NCBI GenBank assembly: GCA_015490805.1
Contig: WFXC01000016.1
Span: forward strand, 1 to 64,000
Source: Candidatus Kapaibacterium sp.
GTDB lineage: Bacteria; Bacteroidota; Ignavibacteria; Kapaibacteriales; WFXC01
DNA length: 64,000 bases
Direction: 5' to 3'
Both the position numbers and the translations under genes were made by a program. Position 1 is the stretch's first letter, and every line of letters begins with the position of its first letter. The notes under the pieces are model-generated. The model was given only the letters and a program-made list of their open reading frames with translations, had not been told where the DNA came from and searched no databases. Shown one piece after another: positions 9,018-18,100 of this stretch.

Positions 9018-10024
9018 TGCGGTTCATTCTGAGTGTGCTGTTGGGAGTCATGCTGCTACCGGTCAAAGCGCAGTTGATCCCTTCGTTTGGTGAAGAACGG
9101 GTGGGGACAACGATCGGTGTAGCGTTGAAAATTCCGCTTTCCGCGCGGGCTGCTGGTTTGAATGATGGCGTTGTCGCGTTGGCCAATGACGCATCGGTGG
9201 TGGTTGCCAATCCTGCAGGGTTGTTCCAGACCCGATCGTTCGAGGCGTCATTCTCCGCTGCACAGTGGCTGGCAGGTTCCCGCTTGATTGCTGCCTCGGC
9301 ACTCTATCACGTGGGAGCTGATGATGCGGTGGCGGTCAATGTGGCGCGGCTGGGGATCGATCCTCTTCGGGTGACCACAGAGGTGCAGCCATACGGAACG
9401 GGTGAGTGGTTCATCGTTGAACATATTCACGCTGGATTGTCCTATGCGCACCGCTTCACCGATCAGTTTTCGGCAGGCATAACGGTTGTGGGCATATCCG
9501 AGCGGTTGGGCAAAGCAACGCTGCAGGGTGTGTTGTTTGATCTGGGGACGTTGTATTACACAGGGCTGGCGCGCACCCGCATTGCGCTGGCAATTTCCAA
9601 TTTTGGTACGCCGTTAAAACCGCGAGGAACGGTGCCGTTGTACCCGCACGACTCCAGTTCAACACTGCGGAGCTTTGCGCCCCCGACAAATTTCCGCTTT
9701 GGTGTTGCGACCGAGGTGCTCCAGGACTCGCTGCAACGGTTGACTGCCACGGTGCAATTTGATCATCCGGCGGATCAGGCGGAACAGTATGTGATCGGTG
9801 GGGAGTATGCCCGGCAACTGTCGGTTGCAATGCCCTTTCAGATTCAGGTGCGGGCAGCGTATCGCATCAATGCACCACTAACGCCGTGGACGGCGGGCGT
9901 AGGCCTCCAGATTCCGCTCTTTACTGGATGGCGTATACGGATTGACTACAGCCTGTTGCCAACACGCCATTTTGGGATGCTCCATCGACTGAGTTTGTTG
10001 CTGCAACAATCACCGGAGGCATAA
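9017..10024 (+). CDS. PorV/PorQ-like outer-membrane beta-barrel protein
   Basis: The 335-aa product has a signal peptide (MRFILSVLLGVMLLPVKAQ). The N-terminal motif PLSARAAGLNDGVVALANDASVVVANPAGL matches the conserved ARxAGMGxAxxAxxxDxxAxxxNPAGL pattern of the PorV/PorQ (UPF0164) barrel family. Alternating hydrophobic strands run to the end. Family members act with T9SS or as general outer-membrane barrels. It overlaps the receptor stop by one base and precedes the NHL lipoprotein by two, so it belongs to the same transcript. Its presence fits the T9SS sorting domains found elsewhere in the window, but a role specific to this operon is equally possible. Confidence 0.8.
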   Translation: MRFILSVLLGVMLLPVKAQLIPSFGEERVGTTIGVALKIPLSARAAGLNDGVVALANDASVVVANPAGLFQTRSFEASFSAAQWLAGSRLIAASALYHVGADDAVAVNVARLGIDPLRVTTEVQPYGTGEWFIVEHIHAGLSYAHRFTDQFSAGITVVGISERLGKATLQGVLFDLGTLYYTGLARTRIALAISNFGTPLKPRGTVPLYPHDSSSTLRSFAPPTNFRFGVATEVLQDSLQRLTATVQFDHPADQAEQYVIGGEYARQLSVAMPFQIQVRAAYRINAPLTPWTAGVGLQIPLFTGWRIRIDYSLLPTRHFGMLHRLSLLLQQSPEA

Positions 10025-10026
10025 AG

Positions 10027-11082
10027 ATGCTCCGCTTCTGGGGACTGCTTGGCGCTACGATCCTGCTGTTGACGCACTGCCACGAAAAGCCGGTGCCACC
10101 GACAGCGCCGATCGACACAACGCAAACCGTCAATGATACGGTGTATACGCCGGTGCGTCCACCGTGGACCGGTTTTCGCCGTCCATCGGATGTGCTGGTC
10201 GGGCGTGAACCTTTTATCTACGTGGCGGATACGGATAACGATCGGGTGGTAATGCTGGATTTAGCCGGTCGATGGTTGGGCACAGCCACGGGAATTAAAC
10301 GACCGGTTGCGCTGGCGCAGGATGGGCGATTTGATCTGCTGGTGTGCGGAGAGCTGGATACGGTTCTGAATGGAAAGCCTGTAACCGTTGGGGCGATCTA
10401 CCGCATTGAGTTGCGTGCAGTAGCACATCAGATTGCAAAAGCACCAGTTCGGGTCGTTTACACAGAGTTGCAGAAACCGGCTCGCCGTTTTACGGGGATT
10501 ACGGTGCTACCGGATAACTCGTATCTGGTGACCCGCACTGGACCATCGAATGTGTCGCCGGTCGATCCCGATGATGCCGTGATTCAGATCGGAGCGGATG
10601 ATCAACTGATTTCACCCGTTCCTGTTCTTCGCCCCGTTGGTACTGCGCTCAATTCGTTGCAACAACCCAGTGGTATATCGGTGACCGGGCGGAATACGTA
10701 CGATTTTGCCTTTACCCAGACTGGACCGGATATGCAGTTCAAGGTTCAGTGGCTCCGGTATATGGGCGGTGAAATTGCAGACTGGCGTCCGAAGTTTACG
10801 CCTGCGGACAACACCGATCTGTTGCGTGTCAACCGCTTTTCGCAACCCGAAGACGTGACATATGATCGGTACGGCAATCTCTACGTCATCGATGCAGGCA
10901 AGGACTCGCTGTACAAATTCAACTTTTTCGGTCAGGAGTTTTCCTATTCCTTCGGTGGCAGTGGCGACGGACTGCGGCAGTTTCGCCAGCCCAAAGGGGT
11001 AGCATTCTACAACGGCATCCTCTACATAGCCGATACGGGCAACGACCGTATTCTCCGCTTCCGCCTTTCGTCGGATTACTGA
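10027..11082 (+). CDS. NHL-repeat (beta-propeller) lipoprotein
   Basis: The 351-aa product has a lipoprotein signal: MLRFWGLLGATILLLTHC places a Cys at residue 18 after a hydrophobic core. NHL-type blades are visible as RPSDVLVGREPFIYVADTDN, FSQPEDVTYDRYGNLYVID and FRQPKGVAFYNGILYIADTG. The protein is therefore a propeller tethered to the envelope, probably with a binding or scaffolding role. It starts two bases after the PorV-like gene, as the last member of the four-gene operon. No catalytic residues are evident, as usual for NHL proteins. Confidence 0.85.
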   Translation: MLRFWGLLGATILLLTHCHEKPVPPTAPIDTTQTVNDTVYTPVRPPWTGFRRPSDVLVGREPFIYVADTDNDRVVMLDLAGRWLGTATGIKRPVALAQDGRFDLLVCGELDTVLNGKPVTVGAIYRIELRAVAHQIAKAPVRVVYTELQKPARRFTGITVLPDNSYLVTRTGPSNVSPVDPDDAVIQIGADDQLISPVPVLRPVGTALNSLQQPSGISVTGRNTYDFAFTQTGPDMQFKVQWLRYMGGEIADWRPKFTPADNTDLLRVNRFSQPEDVTYDRYGNLYVIDAGKDSLYKFNFFGQEFSYSFGGSGDGLRQFRQPKGVAFYNGILYIADTGNDRILRFRLSSDY

Positions 11083-11170
11083 AATACTAATTCCTCGTTT
11101 CACCGTGACAAACTGGCAGCATTTGCATCTGCAAGTGGTTTTTGCCAGTGGAAGTTGGTGTTCCAGATAC

Positions 11171-11330
11171 GCTGACTAAAGTCGCAGTGCTTCCAATCTG
11201 CTGGGAGCGCATACTTCAGTGTGCATTCTTTGCCGGCTAAAGCCGGTGCTCCCAGAGAGACGCTCCCAGTGGTATGCCGACTAAAGCCGGCGCTTCCAGT
11301 TGGAGCGCACGCTTGAGCGTGCATTTCCCC
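11171..11330 (+). repeat. Intergenic three-stem repeat, locus 3a
   Basis: A tandem of partial and complete units. A second-hairpin fragment GCTGACTAAAGTCGCAG is followed by a full unit 11201-11255 (CTGGGAGCG...GGTGCTCCCAG) with hairpins ATACTTCAGTGT and GCCGGCTAAAGCCGGT, then another second hairpin and a closing CACGCTTGAGCGTG hairpin. It fills the gap between the operon end and the chemoreceptor. Confidence 0.75.
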
Positions 11331-11366
11331 TCACCCTAACCCTCTCCCAAAGGAAGAGGGATTTTT
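11328..11366 (+). repeat. CCCTCACCC-type hairpin repeat, terminator-like
   Basis: CCCTCACCCTAACCCTCTCC is followed by a complementary AGAGGG and ATTTTT. Stem CCCTCT/AGAGGG plus a T run could act as a rho-independent terminator for the + strand operon ending at 11082, although it is 245 nt downstream. The same C-rich hairpin type is widely interspersed in unrelated genomes. Confidence 0.4.
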
Positions 11367-11408
11367 GCATTCCGTAATGGCAACCTTTGGGTGCCTAAAT
11401 TTCCATCC

Positions 11409-11461
11409 GTAGGAGCGATCCGCTGGGTCGTCCATCGAGCAAAGCATTGATTCGCTCCTAC
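11409..11461. repeat. Inverted repeat GTAGGAGCGA...TCGCTCCTAC
   Basis: Ten-base arms at 11409-11418 and 11452-11461 face each other across about 33 bases. The arms resemble the palindrome at 4501-4528 and may be the same mobile or interspersed family. Confidence 0.5.
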
Positions 11462-11484
11462 CCATTCGCTGGAAATGTAGTGTG

Positions 11485-11700
11485 CTGGGAGCGTACACTT
11501 CAGCGTGCAACGATGCCGATGAACCTCGGCGTTCCCAGTGGGCGCTTTCAGTATGGACACTTCTGGTTCGCTGGGAACGCACCCTTCCGTGTGCATTTAC
11601 TGGGAACGCACCCTTTAGAGTGCAGAAACATGCCGACTGAAGTCGGCGTTCCCAGTAGTATGCCGGCTAAAGCCGGCGCTCCCGGTCGGCGCTCCCGGTG
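11485..11700 (+). repeat. Intergenic three-stem repeat, locus 3b
   Basis: A full unit at 11485-11538 (CTGGGAGCG...CGTTCCCAG) is followed by a compound unit at 11571-11655 whose outer arms are CTGGGAACG and CGTTCCCAG. That is an A-T pair where other copies have G-C or G-T, so the outer stem is kept. A second-hairpin copy GCCGGCTAAAGCCGGC and a closing GCGCTCCCGG complete the cluster. Confidence 0.75.
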
Positions 11701-11739
11701 GGATGCTTCTATCCGCAGGGACTTCCGCTACACCACCGG

Positions 11740-14361
11740 CTACGATGGTAGTGCTTTATTGGTGGTGGTTTGCTCGGCCAATTGGAACACGCGCAGCGAT
11801 TGCTGCAGGTCATCGGCTAATTGAGAGAGGTTGCGGGCAGCCTCTGCTAGCTCTGCTATCCCTTTTGCGCTCTCTTCAATGACCTGCGACATTGCTGTTA
11901 TATTCCGCGACATTTCTTCACTGGTTGCTGACTCCTGCTCAACGGCTGCCACGATCTGTGATAGCATCTGCTCAACGGTCTCCGAAGATTTTACGATTTC
12001 CTCCAACGCCTGCTGCGCTCTGGTTGTTCGTCCCACCCCCTCATCCACGGTATTTTGAACTTCCTCCATAGCAGAAACGGTATCAGCAGTTGATTGCTGC
12101 AACTGCTGAATAATATCTGCGATTTCTTTTGCCGATTCGCCCGTGCGCTCCGCCAGCTTGCGAACTTCATCTGCCACAACTGCAAATCCGCGACCGGCAT
12201 CACCTGCTCGTGCTGCTTCAATCGCAGCGTTGAGTGCTAACAAATTTGTCTGATCGGCAATTTCGGTAATCACTGCTGTGATTGTCTGGATCCGCTCTGC
12301 TGCCTGCTGCAGCGTTCCCAACTGCTCCACTGCTTTTTGAACTTGTCCTGCAATCGCTTGCATCTGCCCTAACACTTCCTGCAGTACATCCTTCCCGCTT
12401 CCAGCTACTGCCGCTGCCTGCCGTGATGCCTCCCCAACTTGATGGACATTTCGTGAGGTATCTGCAATCGTATGGCTCATTTGTTCTACTGCTGCGGCGA
12501 TCTGTGCACTTTGTGCCGACTGTTCCTGTGCCGCCGTTGCCAGTTGCTCCGTCGTTGCTCCCATCTGCGCCGCGGCTGAAGCGACGTGCTCAGCGGTAGT
12601 TCGCAACTTACCAATCAACGCATTCCACGACTTCAACAAAGACTGAATATCCCCTTGTAATCGCTGAATTACCGCTGACTCCTTGCCGCTGACCTGAACT
12701 ACTGCACTAAGATTCCCCCTCGCCATTTCGTGCAGAACAACACCAATCAACTCTGCATCTTCCAGAAGCTGCTGGTTGAATTTCGATAGCTCCTGCTGCA
12801 TCAAATAGGCGCCGACGATTCCTCCAAGGATATCGGCAAAGGCTTCCAGAATATATCGGTCATCCTCTCCGAATAGTCGATCGCCGGAGGTTACAACCAG
12901 CGAACCGATCTGTTTCTGGTTGGCTTCCAGCGTCACTTCAATGGTATCCCCTCGACGGCTGCCCGATCCGACCGATTGCAATGCCAGAGAAGTTTCCTGA
13001 TGCTGCCCATCGCTCTGGAAGCGGAATTGGGGTTGTCCCTGGTCATCAAGCAGCACGAAGGTTGCTCCGGACCCATTGACGATATCGGTTGCCCCAGCCA
13101 CTATGGTGTTGCCAAGCTGTTCCAGCGATCGCCCGCTGCTGGCTTCTCCAGCGATACGATCCAGCCACCGCAATGTTTTCAGCCGCTTGGTCAGCCGCTC
13201 GCCGACTTCCACGATCGATCGTGCCAACTCTCCTACCTCATTGCGCAAATGCGCTACCACCTCCAGTTCCTCTTTGCGAACCTCGTCTTCCTGCAGAGAC
13301 CGGAAAGCTTCCACAAGGGCTGCAATATTGGTCACCACTGTCTTTCCGGTCATCAGACTGATCATAACCAGAATCAACACCAGCACAAGAGACACTCCCA
13401 AAGCGGAATACACAGTCGCCACACTCCAGGAATATTCTCCCTCAATGTCAGCGACAATATATGCTGTTGCTGTATCGCCCCACCGATAAAACTGGTCGAT
13501 CACCCGCGTAGCCTGCTGGAAAAACCGCTGGGGATCACCAGCAATAGTTGATGACTCTACAAAGGTACGCTCGATGTCCTGTAACAACTGTCTTGCCTGA
13601 GGAAGTAGTTGCTGCAAACTGCTTAGAAGATCGCTCACTCGCGTCTGATGGAACTGGCTCTTGACTACTTGTTCAATGCGCTGTTGCTGAAGCCGTGCAG
13701 CCTGAACTAACTGTTTCAATTGCTCCCGTTCATCAGGTCGAAGTGTATCGATGTCGCGGGCAAGATAGCCACTGCCCAGACCACGCAACTGCCCCAGTGC
13801 TTCCGTCAGTTGCGGAAGCCGGCGATACAACAGCAATATCAATGAACTCATCGCTGGATCAAACTTCGCCTGGTGCAGTAGAACATTCTCCAACTCCAGT
13901 GTTGCTTCAACCAAGTTTGAGTGGATCTCGAAAGATTCGAATGCTGAATGTTCCCGCCACTCAGCTCGTAACTGCTGCCACCGTGTCGCTAGCTCCTCCA
14001 CTAATGCTGCAACTTCTGCAACTTCCGCCAGTACTGGTGTTTCGCCAACGTGTTGCCGCACGCGCTGCAACAGCGAATCGCAGCTACGCTCCACGTTGGT
14101 AATGCGCGTCTCCACCGCGGTATTTCCATTCAGATACTGGCTGGCCAATCCGCGGTGCAACTGCAACGCCCGCTGCAGATCTGCCAGCGGCACCAGAGTC
14201 CGAATCACCGACAGGTTATCCTTCGGCACCTGCAATGCTATGGAGCTGCTGAATACCACTGCGCCAAGGAGCACCACTGTAACCACAATAATCCCTGGCG
14301 TTAGCAAACGACGAAGTACCGTTCGCAGAGGTAATGCTGCAAGTCGTTGCGATACTCTCAT
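11740..14361 (-). CDS. Methyl-accepting chemotaxis protein
   Basis: The product is 873 aa from the ATG at 14361, which follows GGAGTGGAAGA; a GTG at 14376 would add five residues. TM1 is at about 20-45. The periplasmic helical region (about 50-310) carries two LxRGLxSxYL motifs ([19 protein letters not shown]) like nitrate/nitrite-sensing NIT domains. TM2 is near 320-340, then HAMP (about 340-395), a GAF-like domain (about 405-545), and a long MCP signalling domain with the hairpin-tip sequence [20 protein letters not shown]. It senses a periplasmic ligand and signals to CheA/CheW. No C-terminal CheR-binding pentapeptide is visible. Its ATG overlaps, as ATGA, the end of a G-tract leader frame (see 14358-14524). 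Confidence 0.93.
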   Translation of the reverse strand: MRVSQRLAALPLRTVLRRLLTPGIIVVTVVLLGAVVFSSSIALQVPKDNLSVIRTLVPLADLQRALQLHRGLASQYLNGNTAVETRITNVERSCDSLLQRVRQHVGETPVLAEVAEVAALVEELATRWQQLRAEWREHSAFESFEIHSNLVEATLELENVLLHQAKFDPAMSSLILLLYRRLPQLTEALGQLRGLGSGYLARDIDTLRPDEREQLKQLVQAARLQQQRIEQVVKSQFHQTRVSDLLSSLQQLLPQARQLLQDIERTFVESSTIAGDPQRFFQQATRVIDQFYRWGDTATAYIVADIEGEYSWSVATVYSALGVSLVLVLILVMISLMTGKTVVTNIAALVEAFRSLQEDEVRKEELEVVAHLRNEVGELARSIVEVGERLTKRLKTLRWLDRIAGEASSGRSLEQLGNTIVAGATDIVNGSGATFVLLDDQGQPQFRFQSDGQHQETSLALQSVGSGSRRGDTIEVTLEANQKQIGSLVVTSGDRLFGEDDRYILEAFADILGGIVGAYLMQQELSKFNQQLLEDAELIGVVLHEMARGNLSAVVQVSGKESAVIQRLQGDIQSLLKSWNALIGKLRTTAEHVASAAAQMGATTEQLATAAQEQSAQSAQIAAAVEQMSHTIADTSRNVHQVGEASRQAAAVAGSGKDVLQEVLGQMQAIAGQVQKAVEQLGTLQQAAERIQTITAVITEIADQTNLLALNAAIEAARAGDAGRGFAVVADEVRKLAERTGESAKEIADIIQQLQQSTADTVSAMEEVQNTVDEGVGRTTRAQQALEEIVKSSETVEQMLSQIVAAVEQESATSEEMSRNITAMSQVIEESAKGIAELAEAARNLSQLADDLQQSLRVFQLAEQTTTNKALPS

Positions 14362-14524
14362 TCTTCCACTCCCCACCGTTTATACAACTCTTCCACAGGT
14401 ATTCCCTCATCTCGAGCTTGGAGCATCCGGAAAATCCTGAAGAGCTGATTGGATGAGCCAACAACGGTGTGTCGTACAGGGAGCTTTATCGCCCCCCCCC
14501 CCGCAAAAATTTTCTTATTTTCAC
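14358..14524 (-). pseudogene. Short leader ORF overlapping the chemoreceptor start, frame broken at an 11-G tract
   Basis: A GTG at 14524 follows AAGGAGG (14533-14539) at ideal spacing and reads VKIRKFLRGGG into a run of 11 G. As sequenced, the frame then stops at TAA (14486-14488). If the run had 9 or 12 G, reading would continue as AIKLPVRHTVVGSSNQLF, then [26 protein letters not shown]. The stop TGA (14358-14360) would overlap the receptor ATG as ATGA, giving 55 codons and translational coupling. The last 30 residues resemble the first helices of a winged-helix DNA-binding domain, but this is too short to assign. The frame is also open upstream to an ATG at 14686, giving an alternative 109-aa form. 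It could be a phase-variable leader, a gene remnant or an assembly artefact. Confidence 0.45.
14492..14502. repeat. Homopolymer tract, 11 G on the minus strand
   Basis: Eleven consecutive C on the given strand. It and 45158-45168 are the only homopolymers this long that I found; other runs in genes are seven or fewer. Its length decides whether the chemoreceptor leader frame is open. Confidence 0.9.
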
Positions 14525-14539
14525 CAAGCTGTCCTCCTT

Positions 14540-15028
14540 ACTTCCTCTTCCCAATCCCTGTCCGTTCTTCTCAGTGATAGCCAACATACCACTTACATCC
14601 CAACTTCCATCGATCTTCCAAATCAACGTACCCCAATCAGAGAATATTGTACAGGATTCCTCCTTGAAGAAGTAGTTGTACAGCATACAATTTTATTAAC
14701 GGTACTAAAATCTCTAAACAACTGTTTGCAAAGCCATCACTCCCACAGTCACCCATAAAGCTCTGATGATCTCAGTGCAAAATCCCTTCGCGGTATTCGC
14801 TATCTTGCTTTATATCCTGCTAATTGACATCACGGAAACAATCACCCTTATACCCAACCTGAGGATAATGGAAATCCACGATCCTGTCCGCTTTTCGTAA
14901 CCAAGCCGAATGTAGATAGCGATGGGACAAAGGTAAGCATCTTACGATTGAAGGTTCCACCGTTATGGAAAGCTATCCACGGAACTCAATGCTCTTCTCT
15001 GTGAGTGTCCACGTTTTAGTGTGCATCT
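14540..15028. other. Gene-poor spacer upstream of the chemoreceptor leader
   Basis: Apart from the possible N-terminal extension of the leader ORF to an ATG at 14686, I see no convincing coding region. Open frames on either strand are short and of low-complexity composition. No tRNA-like fold or strong promoter consensus was recognised. Confidence 0.4.
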
Positions 15029-15160
15029 ACTGGGAGTGTACACCTTCGTGCGCAACGACGCCGACTAAAGTTGGCACTCCCAATAACATACTGGCTAAAG
15101 CTGGCGTTCCCTGTTAGCTGCTCTCAGTTTGCTGGGAGCGCATGCGCTTAGGTGTACAGC
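15029..15160 (+). repeat. Intergenic three-stem repeat, locus 4
   Basis: The full unit 15029-15082 has outer arms CTGGGAGTG and CACTCCCA, where a T-A pair replaces the common C-G pair: a clear compensatory change. Inner hairpins are TACACCTTCGTGCG and GCCGACTAAAGTTGGC. A second hairpin CTGGCTAAAGCTGGCG and a half unit at 15132-15160 follow, just after the 1670-aa gene's stop. Confidence 0.75.
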
Positions 15161-15178
15161 CTTGATAGAAACGCCTTT

Positions 15179-18100
15179 TCAGCGTACCCCGATCAATCGG
15201 GTTACTGTCCACACACCATCGGAGCAGCGGAGGAAAAAGGTGCCGCTATGCCCAAGCTGGGAACGGGAGAGGATCAACGTACTGTGCCAGCTTCCCGTGG
15301 TGGGATCATACTCAAATGCAGACAGCGGCGGAACAAGGGTAAGGACCAACTGTCCAAGAGCAGAGTAAATTTGAATCCGAAAGTTCGAAGGTGACCGAAC
15401 TCCCGCTAACTGAATCATTGCCTGATCTGTCAGTGGATTAGGCGTAATCGTAACGCTCAAACTCCCGGCAGCAGGGTTGAGCAATTGCGGCGCCCCTTCT
15501 TTGTAGATACGGAGATGAAATGTTCCCGGCTGATACTCCTGCGGCAAGACATAGCTGAAACCATCGGGAAAGAGCCAGCGCACGCTGTCGATCCAGACGG
15601 GAGAATACTCCATATCGCCCAATCCAACCAGTAAGGGAAGCGATACCAGGACATCAGCAGACTGGTCACTATAAGGCTGCGGAATAGCAACCGTATGCCA
15701 GCCCGTCTGCGGCAAAGTGCGCAACGCGGGATCTAAAGGGGTAAGGACAGTAGCATTCCATCGAGCAAAAATGACATATTGCTGCGGCTGCAATTGTTGC
15801 AGTATCGGCTCCAAGCCCCCTCGAATCTCCAACCACACTGTGTCGCCCGGTGCTCCTTCGAATGGCACAATACTCCAGCGGGCAACGGCTGTTCGCTGCG
15901 CCTGTCCAATCACGGGAAATGTGACTATGAAAGGACACAGTCCCAGCAAACGCACCTGCAAAGTATCCGTATGCAGCGTATCCAGAGCAAAAAATTCAAT
16001 CGTCAACTCCAGCATCTCACCTGGTGCAAGTGTATCAGGCAGCAACGGCTTTGTCCGCACAATTCGGAACAGGGTAGCAGTCTGAAAATGTACCTGTTGC
16101 ACCCACAGTGGCGTCGTTCCGCGATTCACAATGCGAATGGTATCGATGCGGCGAGTTGCGACTGGAACAGCAGGCAATGACACCACTTCCGGCGCTGCAA
16201 CCGAATCAAAGTGGCGGAAACCAGTCACCGCAACACCCGTGCGCTCTCCACAGGGCAAGGATGTCAGCCATAGAGTATCGCTCCACTCACCCTTCGGCGG
16301 TATACCCCGGACGTGGAGCGCTACCGAATCGAAGGGCAAGAGCATCGGAGTTGCTAAATCACTGTTCATCCACGCAGGGAGCTGATCCACCGTAAGGAAC
16401 AACGTATCCGCTGTACGATTGCCTATCCACAATGTGGTATCAAGCTGGGGACGGCACACGCGAAGAGAATCCATGTGCAATCCAGAAACTTTCAACGACG
16501 GGGCACGCGCGGCTGCCAGGAGCGGAATTTTCATCGTATCAACGCAGCCTCGAATGGAATATGCCACCGACAAAGCAGCCCGAAACTCCCCATCCGAAAC
16601 AGGCTGACAAACGATGCGAGTAATAAACGTTTCCTGTGGAGCTAAAAATGGAGGCAGAGAAGTTGACAGCACAAACGGCGGTGGTACCGTCCATTGATGA
16701 ATCCACAACGTATCGGTCGGCGACCGATTCTGTAACTGCACAACTGTATCGAGCGGAAATCGGCAGAGAGCGTGGACACCGTAATCCACCACTGCAAGAT
16801 CCGTTGTAAAAGGCTGTAATTTGTTTCCGCTCACTGCGATCGGAATGGCATATTGACACGGCGCATACCGCAATTTGAGGGTATCAGCAAAAACTCCCTG
16901 CTGGTAGGGAACAAATCGAATCGTTACGGTTGTTGCTGCACCGGGTGGCAGCAGGATCGGCAAAGGGGTCTGAATGGCAAAAGCATCGGAAGCATCGGCG
17001 GCAACAATGGTATGGGCAACCGTGTCAGGATTGACAATCTGGATACTCTGGGTCGTCTGTGGAGCACATTCGCTCAACGTGCCAAACTCTATCACTGAAG
17101 GAAAAGTTTGTAAAGGAATTTCGGGCAAAAGAAACACGGGAATTGCTGAGGTGGTAATGGTATCGCATTCCCCAATCAGCAAAGCACGATACCACAGGGT
17201 ATCCCCCGGATCGCCGCCTGCGGTTGTCCGAAGTGTTGGTGAGGCTTGATAGTACACCGGTCGCCATGGCCGATCCTGACGATCCCGCCATTGCCATCGA
17301 TATGCTAAAGCATCTTCAGCCCGAACGAACAGCGTTATTTCTTCTCCAGGACAGACCGTGGGAGAAGTCGACAGTGTAATCACACTCGGCGATGCCGCTT
17401 TCCGCACGGAAGCGCCGCGAGTTGCTGTCGAACATTCCCGATAGAAAAACACCGCTCGAAACAACGCCGATGGTGACACCGTATCTGCCCGGCGAATCAC
17501 CAGAAATTCTTCTGTTGCCCCCGGCAACAATTGCCACGTATACCCTCCATCATCGCTCCGCTGCCACCGAACAGAGTCGTAAGGGTAGGCGGAAGCATAG
17601 AAAACCGCAGAGTCATTGGGACATACGCTCTGGGTCACAGGATGCACGGCAATTTGTGGTGCTGGACGCAACCGAAGCTGCGCCGGCTCACTCACAGCGA
17701 CGCCGCAAATATTACTCAGGCGTAACCGAAACAGTGCATTCTGTTGTGATTGTCCAACGGTCGGCAAAAACAATCGGTACCCACGTTCGTACGGCAGCGG
17801 CGTCCAGGACTTCCCCCCATCCGTACTCCGCTCCCACGCTCGCTCCGGCGGCGGATAGCCCCCGCCTTCTGCCTCAAACAGTACATCGCTGCCCGGACAG
17901 ACCGTCACATCCTCCGGATGCTGGCTAATCCGTGGTGGCTGATACCACACGATTGCTCCTTCCGAGCGGTCATAGATAACCGATCCATCGGTAGAAGTCG
18001 CAACAACGGTAAACAACGTGTCTTCCGTTGATCGCTCCGGTACCATCCACTGAAAAGCGGTATCACGTGCCGCCACCACACCTATCGGGAACTGATCCTG

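Noticed and set aside
14453-14758. 101-aa + strand open frame upstream of the chemoreceptor
   Set aside because: No ribosome site, biased low-complexity composition, and it runs through the homopolymer antisense to the SD-preceded leader frame.
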